A stretch of 64,000 nt of DNA, taken from NCBI GenBank assembly GCA_949987565.1, contig OX465109.1, forward strand, positions 21,720,799-21,784,798, read 5' to 3'. Origin of the DNA: Luidia sarsii (lineage: Eukaryota > Echinodermata > Asteroidea > Paxillosida > Luidiidae). The stretch's first letter is position 1; each line of letters begins with the position of its first letter. The translations under genes were made by a program, and so were the position numbers. The notes beneath the pieces were generated by a model. It made no database searches and was not told the DNA's origin. It saw only the letters and a program-made list of their open reading frames with translations. Shown here one piece after another: positions 55,089 through 61,727 of this stretch.

Positions 55089-56985
55089 GCGCATTGCGGT
55101 ATTGAAACATGACATGGCGGGAGAGTGACGTGTATCACAGTCAGGCGCATTGCGGTATTGAAACATAACATGGCTGGAGAGTGACGTGTATCACAGTCAG
55201 GCGCATTGCTGTATTGAAACATGACATAGCAGGAGAGTGACGTGTATCACAGTCAGGCACATTGCGGTATTGAAACATGACATGGCAGGAGAGTGATGTG
55301 TATCACAGTCAGGCACATTGCGGTATTGAAACATGACATGGCAGGAGAGTGACGTGTATCCCAGTCAGGCACATTGCGGTATTGAAACATGACATGGCAG
55401 GAGAGTGACGTGTATCCCAGTCAGGCACATTGCGGTATTGAAACATGACATGGTAGGAGAGAGACGTGTATCACAGTCAGGCTCATTGCGGTATTGAAAC
55501 ATGACATGGCAGGAGAGTGACGTGTATCCCAGTCAGGCACATTGCGGTATTGAAACATGATATGGCAGGAGAGAGACGTGTATCACAGTCAGGTGCATTG
55601 CGGTATTGAAACATGACATGGCAGGAAAGTGACGTGTATCACAGTCAGTCTCATTGCGGTATTGAAACATGATATGGCAGGAGAGTGACGTGTATCCCAG
55701 TCAGGCACATTGCGGTATTGAAACATGATATGGCAGGAGAGTGACGTGTATCACAGTCATGCTCATTGTGGTATTGAAACATGACATGGCAGGAGAGTGA
55801 CGTGTATCACAGTAAGGCGCATTGCGGTATTGAAACATGACATGGCAGGAGAGTGACGTGTGTCACAGTCAGACGCATTGCGGTATTGAAACATGACATG
55901 GCAGGAGAGTGATGTGTATCACAGTCAGGCACATTGCGGTATTGAAACATGACATGGCAGGAGAGTGACGTGTATCCCAGTCAGGCACATTGCGGTATTG
56001 AAACATGACATGGCAGGAGAGTGACGTGTATCATAGTCAGGCACATTGTGGTATTGAAACATGACATGGCAGGAGAGTGACGTGTATCCCAGTCAGGCGC
56101 ATTGCGGTATTGAAACATGACATTGCAGGAGAGTGATGTGTATCATAGTCAGGTGCATTGCGGTATTGAAACATGACATGGCAGGAGAGTGACATGTATC
56201 ACAGTTTGGCACATTGTGGTATTGAAACATGAAATGGTAGGAGAGTGACATGTATCACAGTCAGGCACATTGTGGTATTGAAACATGACATGGCAGGAGA
56301 GTGACGTGTATCACAGTCAGGCGCATTGCGGTATTGAAACATGACATGGCAGGAGAGTGACGTGTATCACAGTCAGGCGCATTGCGGTATTGAAACATGA
56401 CATGGCAGGAGAGTGACGTGTATCACAGTCATGTGCATTGCGGTATTGAAACATGACATGGCAGGAGAGAGACGTGTATCATAGTCAGGCGCATTGCGGT
56501 ATTGAAACATGACATGGCAGGAGAGTGACGTGTATCACAGTCAGGTGCATTGCGGTATTGAAACATGACATGGCAGGAGAGAGACGTGTATCACAGTCAG
56601 GCGCATTGCGGTATTGAAACATGACATGGCAAGAGAGTGACGTGTATCACAGTCAGGCTCATTGTGGTATTGAAACATGACATGGCAGGAGAGTGACGTG
56701 TATCCCAGTCAGGCTCATTGCGGTATTGAAACACGACATGGCAGGAGAGTAACGTGTATCACAGTCAGGCGCATTGCGGTATTGAAACATGACATGGCAG
56801 GAGAGTGATGTGTATCACAGTCAGGTGCATTGCGGTATTGAAACATGACATGGCAGGAGAGTGATGTGTATCACAGTCAGGCTCATTGCGGTATTGAAAC
56901 ATGACATGGCAGGAGAATGACGTGTATCACAGTCAGGTGCATTGCGGTATTGAGACATGACATGGCAGGAGAGTGACGTGTATCA

Positions 56986-57407
56986 TGGTTGGATGTTTTG
57001 GGTTCACTACTTAATACGTCCCCCGCAAGAATTGAATCATGTATTTTCTACAGTCTCAAAAATTAAAATGAAGATAAAGAAAATTGGTTACTTGAATGAA
57101 AAACAATGGAACTGGGTATCCTTTGTTTTCAGTTGGATTTGGTTAGCCAGGGTTTCTGCTCATGCCTCTTACAATCAGTAGACTAGTCATTTAGTTTTGA
57201 AGCCCATATGGGTTCCCAAGCTGCTCTATTGACCTGCATCTTTCCTTGTTTGTCTGGTCTTGTAGTCACTAATGTTTTTGTCAAAAGACAGTGCGTTTTC
57301 CTACTTTGCTACATGTACATGTATGTTTGTATGTCGATGGAAGACAAATCTCAGTGTTTTTAAACATACAAGCCTCTGAAGTGCTCCTTCTTTTTGCCTT
57401 CCCTCAG
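56986..57407. other. Unique sequence next to the satellite, no gene recognised
   Basis: The transition is abrupt. A 74-codon open frame from 56,957 starts inside the satellite and shows no recognisable motif, so it is not called. A pyrimidine-rich tract ending in AG at 57,407 could be a splice acceptor for the following exon-like segment. Confidence 0.6.
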
Positions 57408-57519
57408 ACTTTGTCATCTTGGTGCAGAGCAAATTCAACTGTATGCGCTACAGTCAGAAACACCCCTGGATGGGCTACCTGGTCGTGCAGTCAGTCCCGT
57501 AGGGAGATGATATGGATTT
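57408..57519 (+). pseudogene. Exon-like segment, copy 1 of 3 (unidentified gene remnant)
   Basis: A 112-nt segment lies between a pyrimidine-rich AG (ends 57,407) and a GTAAGTG donor at 57,520. One frame reads KFNCMRYSQKHPWMGYL and ends at an in-frame TAG before the donor, while another frame stays open across it. The motif KF..Y.QKHPW.GYL is shared with copies 2 and 3, which favours the frame with the stop as ancestral and makes this copy look decayed. I do not recognise the protein family. With copies 2 and 3 and the NHL fragment downstream it may belong to one decaying plus-strand gene. Confidence 0.4.
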
Positions 57520-57619
57520 GTAAGTGACTTGCTTCAATTATTTTCATTTCACCAGGGACCATTTGAAACTGAAGTGTGTATGGAATAGCCATTGACATCA
57601 ATAACTTTTTCTTTCCCTC

Positions 57620-57731
57620 ATGATACCTCGGGAGTGGATGCGACAAGTTCATGAGCTACTTCCAGAAGCATCCGTGTGTGTGCTACCTGCCGGTCCAGTC
57701 AGCACAAGAGAGAGAGAGACAACTTGGAATT
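57620..57731 (+). pseudogene. Exon-like segment, copy 2 of 3 (unidentified gene remnant)
   Basis: This segment lies 212 bp downstream of copy 1 and ends at the equivalent donor GTAAGTGG (57,732). The frame aligned with the other copies reads KFMSYFQKHPCVCYLPVQS and is then followed by an arginine/glutamate-rich stretch from a GAGAGAGA run. The acceptor side is damaged: CCCTCATG stands where copy 1 has CCCTCAG. The flank ACCAGGGACCATTTGAAA after the donor is shared with copy 1 (57,551 and 57,763), showing that exon and intron were duplicated together. Left boundary is approximate. Confidence 0.4.
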
Positions 57732-57800
57732 GTAAGTGGCTTGCTTCACTTGTTTTCCACTGTACCAGGGACCATTTGAAATTGATTCACATATGGAAGA

Positions 57801-58325
57801 CACTGTATGGGAAGCCTTCTACAGACAGAAGGTCTACTGTTGTTTTCCTTGCTCACATGGTTTGAAATGGTCTCTAGTTTCCTGTCATTGAGAGAAAGAT
57901 GTTTCTTGACTACCAGAATGGAAGTAACTTGGCTGTACTAAAAGCGGATGAGATGACATCACCTGGTATAGCAGCATTTTACTATGATTTGTTTAACAAG
58001 TCTTTTTGACACCATGGTGTTAGCATAGAGCTGTGACTTCACAAGCCAATAGGTTCAAAGACTCATTGGATGCCCCATTTTAAGAAGTGCCTCCAAAGCT
58101 CTAGTTTGATGCATCTTTTTTAAATAGAGGGTCTTTGTTTAAACTATGGCTTGCTCAGACTTGACCATCCAACAGGTTGAAATACTTGTTGGACCCAATT
58201 TATAGAACTGCCTCCAAAACCCTGCAGATGGATACATCTTTACATCAAAGTGAATGACAGCCTGAGCTCCAGCCATGGTTTTGAAAAGACTATTGGTCCA
58301 TTGACCCATCAACAACAAAAATAGC
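57801..58325. other. Intron-like or intergenic sequence with a degenerate 123-bp duplication
   Basis: The segment at about 58,046-58,121 (CCAATAGGTTCAAAGAC) resembles 58,169-58,242 (CCAACAGGTTGAAATAC), both followed by CTCCAAA and ending in CATCTTT, at a spacing of 123 bp. The rest shows no gene, RNA or mobile-element signature that I recognise. Confidence 0.5.
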
Positions 58326-58567
58326 CCAAGTCTAACCCTCCCATGTGTTTGTGCAGGGCATTGCATCTACTAAGCACATATTATTGAATGCCCCAGCATT
58401 TTCCTGGACCATTTTCATCACTCTTTCTTTGCCTCAGGATACCTCGGGACCAAGTCCAACCATCCCATGTGCTTGTGCAGGACTCTGCATCTACCAAGCA
58501 CCTATTACTGCATGAACCAGCATCATTCTAGAGCCTTCTAATGACTTTTCTTTTCCCTGTCTCTCAG
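58326..58567 (+). repeat. About 124-bp tandem duplication, each copy ending in an acceptor-like CAGG
   Basis: Copies start at 58,326 and 58,450 (CCAAGTCTAACC and CCAAGTCCAACC) and share CCCATGTG, TTGTGCAGG, GCATCTAC and AAGCAC in order. Both end in a pyrimidine-rich tract followed by CAGG: TTTGCCTCAGG near 58,430 and CTGTCTCTCAGG at 58,557-58,568. The second acceptor leads straight into exon-like copy 3; the first leads into the start of the second repeat. Confidence 0.65.
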
Positions 58568-58657
58568 GTGGTGCCTAACAAGTTCAAGTGCTACTTCCAG
58601 AAGCACCACTGGGAGGGCTACCTGCAGATCCTGTTGGTTTTCCTGGTCACACCTTAA
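58568..58657 (+). pseudogene. Exon-like segment, copy 3 of 3 (unidentified gene remnant)
   Basis: After the acceptor CTCTCAG (ends 58,567) the frame reads VVPNKFKCYFQKHHWEGYL, then a hydrophobic run, and stops at TAA 58,655-58,657. It keeps the K-F..Y-F-Q-K-H..W.G-Y-L pattern of copies 1 and 2 best. Unlike those copies there is no GTAAGT donor at the end, so it would act as a terminal exon or is broken. The family is not recognised. Confidence 0.4.
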
Positions 58658-58994
58658 AGTACACAAAGGAGGGGTTATTGGTTCACATGCAAGGTGTTGA
58701 TCATTCCCCTCCTGGATGTTGAGGCCATGTGCTTGAATTGTCCAAAGACGCTTCATCCACATTTTCTCTTGGCTTAAACGAACAGCATCACTAAGATGAC
58801 CAAGTGATTCTATGCCCAGAACACTCATATCTGATATGAATGATTGGGGAGATTGAAGTGACACCCAATTGCATGGTATATCCAATTTACCAGTTTTTAT
58901 GCTAATTTTGGTTGAGTAGACACTGGGCACATGAGGATGTATAGTAACCAAACTTTACGTATCTAAATGCTATTCTTTTCCATGTATCCTGCAG
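58658..58994. other. Intron-like spacer, no gene recognised
   Basis: Between exon-like copy 3 and the NHL fragment. A 137-codon minus-strand frame crosses it, but its translation shows no family motif and it overlaps the plus-strand exon-like segment, so it is not called. The sequence ends with CTTTTCCATGTATCCTGCAG, a good acceptor for the NHL segment. Confidence 0.5.
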
Positions 58995-59279
58995 GTGTTT
59001 GATGGTGCAACAGGCAGGTAGCAGGCTACATTTGGGTCACAAGGCAGTGGACCCAACCAGCTGGACAGGCCAGTAGCCATTGCCATCGATTCCATGGGCT
59101 TTGTGGCCGTGGCAGAGCAAGGCAACCACCGTGTCCAACTGTTCACTCCTCGCTGGGAATCCTTCCTCATCATACACAGCCAAGAACCTCCTTTCGAAAA
59201 ACCTCTGGGCGTAATCTTCAACAAACGCAATCAAATAGTTGTCTGTGACTTTGACAATGACAGGATCCAATTATTCTGA
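58995..59279 (+). pseudogene. NHL-repeat domain fragment (TRIM-NHL/NHL-repeat family), with an early stop
   Basis: Starting after the acceptor TCCTGCAG (ends 58,994), the frame reads VFDGATGR, then TAG at 59,019-59,021, then QATFGSQGSGPNQLDRP, VAIAIDSMGFVAVAEQGNHR, VQLF, and a second repeat ending VVCDFDNDRIQLF before TGA (59,277-59,279). The DRPVAIAID, AEQGNHRVQLF and DNDRIQLF cores are characteristic of NHL beta-propeller blades, as in TRIM2/3-type and related animal proteins. About one and a half to two blades are present, whereas complete propellers usually have five or six. There is no RING, B-box or coiled coil nearby. The in-frame TAG and short length favour a pseudogene or isolated terminal exon. 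If a downstream acceptor or the ATG at 59,094 were used, a 61-residue open piece would remain. Confidence 0.75.
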
Positions 59280-60350
59280 ATCTGTACCTTTCACTTTTTC
59301 AGTCAGCAATTTTCTGTCATTTCTGTAAAGATTTATCACTTTAATGAGGTATAACTGTAAATTGTAGGATCATTTATTACAGTACATTGTTCAGATATGA
59401 TTGCATCAGTCAAAAATTATTTGATTCACACGGATTTGTATATTTTGGGTATAATTATATTGTTTTATATTTTGGATTATTTCAGACAGTTTTCTTCATT
59501 TCTTTAGGGATGTAACCAATGCATAATTGTTAATGAACAGTGATAATCAGCATACATAAGACTAAATTCTTGCAAACAAATGTAGGTAACCAGGACTGAA
59601 GCTTGAAAGAAAACCATAACCGTTGAATGAGGCATGTATCCATAGCAACCAATACAGCAAGCAACTCACTCCATACATGCTGTGTTCTGCTTATATAGGC
59701 CTATGTGCAGTCAATTTGCACTGTCTGTACAGTGTGTTCTTTCCCATGCCGTTACCCGTCATGGTGAAAGATCAAACTTTATCCCTTCAATGATAAGACC
59801 TTTAGGTGACTTTGGGGATGTTCATGAGTGGTTTCTGCGTGATTTGGGGATTGTACATTCTGTAGGCCCAATTCAAGTGAGACCGATGATCCCATGGCAA
59901 CCATACCTGCAAAACAGTAATGGCATCCGTTGCATTGTGTGTACCATGTAGACACAGCATGTGTATTGCATGGCCTATGTTATCATCACAAGCACAAGTC
60001 CCTAGACTTTGGTGAGTGGCATTCAAACTATCCTTTTTCTATGATGTCACATCTTTGGCATAAACGTAAGGCTTGTGAAACAACCTCTTGGCTATGGGAC
60101 TAGCATCATTTCTATTTTATTTTCTGTATAAAGTTGCCAGATATTTAGCCAGCTTTTCTTAACTTGCTTGCGGCCATGAATATACAGCTCATCACCATCA
60201 ATAACATCTAGTTGAGCCATACATATGTACTTCCATACTTTTTATTAATTAACTGATTTGTATTCCAAAGATTCCATTCAAGTACTGGATTGAGAGTTTA
60301 CCAAATATTTTGTATATTTTAGCTGTCAATTTGGGAAGGCCACCATCTAA
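59280..60350. other. AT-rich intergenic sequence, no gene recognised
   Basis: Overlapping frames of 74-89 codons on both strands (59,682-59,951 plus and 59,802-60,026 minus) have no recognisable motif. I see no tRNA, canonical AATAAA on the plus strand just after the NHL stop, or clear repeat. Confidence 0.6.
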
Positions 60351-60440
60351 GGGCTGGATAGCTCAGATGGAAGAGATCTTTCATTAATAGTTGTAAGGCC
60401 TGATATTTCCATCTTGGTTCTTTGTCTAGGATTGAAACTT
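60351..60440 (+). repeat. Possible tRNA-derived SINE remnant or tRNA-like sequence
   Basis: GGGCTGGATAGCTCAGATGG at 60,351-60,370, followed by AAGAG, matches a Pol III A-box (TAGCTCAGATGG at 60,359-60,370) in the context of a tRNA 5' half. About 45 nt later GGTTC (60,416-60,420) sits where a B-box would start, but the rest of the B-box is poor and no cloverleaf is convincing. Best read as a decayed SINE head or tRNA relic. Confidence 0.3.
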
Positions 60441-60850
60441 CAGGCTCTCTGACTGTTTGAGATTGTGTATACTGCACTGTATCAGTTCATTCTGGTCAGC
60501 AAGGATCGAGTTGCTACCATTTCTGCTTTACTTTATCTTCCTCATATTGACATCAAGTTTGAATGCTTGTTTGCATTGCCTTTGAGTTTGCTTATGACCT
60601 TGCACTGACATCCATGAGACTGTAGGAGGGATTATTTCACTCTACTGAATTGGAGAAGTACCACCTAGGCAACCCAGCTAAACCCTAAGAGTGTTTATTT
60701 GGGTCTTGGCTGCTTGGCCTGGAACTCCAAGAATCAGCCTGAGTAGCAGGTCAGCAGGCAGTCAGACAACTCACAAGTAGTAGGAGAAGACTGTTGAGCA
60801 CACTTTGACCTTTCACCTCGAAGGACAAAAGGTTAATGAATAGGTAACTG
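60441..60850. other. Intergenic sequence, no gene recognised
   Basis: No open frame, RNA gene or repeat was recognised here. It ends with TAGGTAACTG next to the TA that precedes the MITE terminus; TAGGTAACT recurs at 61,051 just beyond the MITE. Confidence 0.5.
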
Positions 60851-60852
60851 TA

Positions 60853-61042
60853 GGGAAATTGGGACACTTAAGCACATAATTATTCATAATCTTAGAAAAT
60901 AACATTTGTCAAATACACTGTTTACAATTTGAGAAGTTACATCAATGAGGTTTATTGCCAAACAACATTTGTAAACATAAAAATATATTTGGGGGGTCAA
61001 TTGTCAATTAGTATCATGTGACCAGAAGTGTCCCAAATTCCC
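60853..61042. mobile_element. 190-bp MITE-like element with pogo/Tigger-type ends
   Basis: The left terminus GGGAAATTGGGACACTT (60,853-60,869) and right terminus AAGTGTCCCAAATTCCC (61,026-61,042) are inverted repeats matching at 16 of 17 positions. Each is bordered by TA (60,851-60,852 and 61,043-61,044), the target duplication expected for Tc1/mariner/pogo elements. The interior is AT-rich and non-coding. The ends match the outward end at 63,988-64,000 beyond the transposase, so it is probably a non-autonomous relative mobilised by the same or a sister transposase. Alternatively 60,853 is the left end of the large element and the inverted copy at 61,042 is internal. Confidence 0.75.
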
Positions 61043-61050
61043 TACATGTG

Positions 61051-61067
61051 TAGGTAACTTGGGACAC
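61051..61067. repeat. Alternative left terminal repeat of the transposon
   Basis: TAGGTAACTTGGGACAC is a diverged copy of the MITE terminus and starts with TA only six bases after the MITE's right TA. It could be the true left end of the transposase-bearing element, with the MITE inserted beside it. TTTGGACACC follows at about 61,083 as a possible subterminal repeat. Confidence 0.45.
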
Positions 61068-61522
61068 AATGTGCAGATAAATTTGGACACCTACTGATTT
61101 GTTTTAAATGAGGTTTCCTGTGTATTAACATAGAAATAACTTGTCTAGTGGGTCACAGATATTGTTTACACTAGGTTCATGTACATTCCCCCCCCCCCCG
61201 ACAGTCCCCCCCACTGTTTGACCACGCCCATCCTTTCCCCTGCACAGATTTTATTCCTCCCTTCGTTCAATTAGTGAGCTGCACCCAGTTCCATAAAGCT
61301 TTTACAACTGAGGAATTCTTTGTTGTGCTTGCTCTAAGTTATCATTTCATACAGTTGCAAACGAATATTCTTGCCAAATCATCATAAGCAATTTCTTTTG
61401 TGATGCTTAAAAAATTAACAACTGCTTAAAACTTTGGCAGTGTTTATTCCTATGGCATTGAAAATCGTCCGGCAAACCTTATTCTTCCGATCCCTCACTC
61501 TGATTGGCCAATTTTCCAGAGT
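61068..61522. other. Non-coding 3' region of the transposon
   Basis: No gene recognised. It contains a run of 12 C (61,188-61,199) followed by another C run (61,206-61,212), TTTATT at 61,443-61,448 (AATAAA on the minus strand, about 280 bp past the transposase stop, a plausible polyadenylation signal), and the palindrome ATTGGCCAAT at 61,503-61,512 with CCAAT boxes in both directions. Confidence 0.5.
61443..61448 (-). terminator. Candidate AATAAA polyadenylation signal for the transposase mRNA
   Basis: TTTATT on the plus strand reads AATAAA on the minus strand, about 280 bp downstream of the transposase stop codon and inside the element. No transcript data support it; the hexamer also occurs by chance in AT-rich DNA. 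Confidence 0.35.
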
Positions 61523-61561
61523 GTCATTCCTGCTCATTCTTTATGCATGAGCAGGAATGAC
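61523..61561. repeat. Perfect 15-bp inverted repeat (hairpin) with a 9-nt loop
   Basis: GTCATTCCTGCTCAT (61,523-61,537) and ATGAGCAGGAATGAC (61,547-61,561) are exact reverse complements, separated by TCTTTATGC. It lies inside the transposon, between the left terminus and the transposase stop. The right arm contains the start codon of a 31-codon plus-strand frame. Function unknown; possible transposase subterminal site, RNA hairpin or short inverted insertion. Confidence 0.85.
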
Positions 61562-61642
61562 CCTCAGCAAGCCAAGAAGGCCGGCATGGCGTTGGCCAAC
61601 AAGACTGAAGTGCTGTACATGCAAGTCATGCGTAAGCAGTAG
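61547..61642 (+). other. Short open frame of 31 codons, unrecognised
   Basis: ATG at 61,547 to TAG at 61,640-61,642 encodes MSRNDPQQAKKAG, then a piece ending EVLYMQVMRKQ. The codons (AAG, GCC, GGC, GTG, CTG) are richer in third-position G/C than the surrounding AT-rich sequence, so it may be a captured exon fragment. No family recognised, and it is short enough to be chance. Confidence 0.2.
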
Positions 61643-61727
61643 CAGGATGCCATAGGAAAAAACACTTTCCAAAACGTGTAATGTTTTGGGACTGCTACTG
61701 GTACTGGTTTGAGCCGCCACTGTTCAT

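Larger units (their letters stand above)
1..56985. repeat. 56-bp tandem satellite array, 1,017 whole monomers plus a partial
   Basis: A single monomer family fills this interval head to tail with no inverted copies seen. A consensus monomer is at 56,282-56,337; it starts AACATGACATGGCAGGAGAG and is 50% G+C (28 of 56). Landmark variants across the array all fall in one phase (start = 2 + 56k) after a 1-bp insertion near 4,092, and in phase 1 + 56k before it, so the length is 1,017 x 56 + 1 followed by 32 bases of a last monomer. Monomers differ by scattered substitutions. No gene, transposon or unrelated spacer interrupts the array. It continues beyond the left edge. Large size, single orientation and higher-order structure resemble heterochromatic or centromere-type satellites, but the sequence does not show chromosomal location or function. 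Confidence 0.98.
49800..56985. repeat. Diverse right-edge domain of the satellite
   Basis: From about 49.8 kb monomers carry variants rare or absent further left, such as CACACTCAGG, GCATTACTGT, TATCCCAGTC and GAGATAGACG. The last monomer is cut at its position 32 (56,985), after which the sequence is unrelated. Higher diversity at the array edge fits the general expectation that unequal crossing-over homogenises array centres more than edges. Confidence 0.7.
57391..57800 (+). repeat. 212-bp tandem duplication carrying the exon-like segment
   Basis: Donor positions (57,520 and 57,732) and the downstream ACCAGGGACC landmark (57,551 and 57,763) are both 212 bp apart. The two copies are clearly diverged, including a 6-nt in-frame length difference in the exon, so the duplication is old compared with those in the satellite. 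Confidence 0.65.

Noticed and set aside
1..56985. CRISPR array
   Set aside because: The whole 56-bp unit repeats with scattered substitutions; there are no alternating invariant repeats and unique spacers, no cas genes, and the sequence is eukaryotic.
1..56985. CENP-B box in the satellite
   Set aside because: The consensus monomer contains no TTCG on either strand. The variant ATTTCGGTATTG has TTCG but lacks the required A and CGGG at the right spacing.
1..56985. Telomeric repeat or rDNA spacer identity for the array
   Set aside because: The unit is 56 bp with no short G-rich telomere motif, and no rRNA sequence is present in or beside it.
56957..57181. 74-codon plus-strand frame across the satellite edge
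   Set aside because: It starts within the last satellite monomer, has no motif and no splice or promoter support.
58538..58951. 137-codon minus-strand frame
   Set aside because: No recognisable motif, and it overlaps the plus-strand exon-like copy 3 with its conserved splice acceptor.
59037..59270. Two minus-strand frames (59,037-59,270 and 58,970-59,230) opposite the NHL fragment
   Set aside because: Antisense of a clear NHL-repeat coding pattern; no motif of their own.
61188..61212. C-rich run as an i-motif or G-quadruplex regulatory site
   Set aside because: Only two long C runs (12 and 7) are present, not four spaced tracts; a simple homopolymer expansion is enough to explain it.
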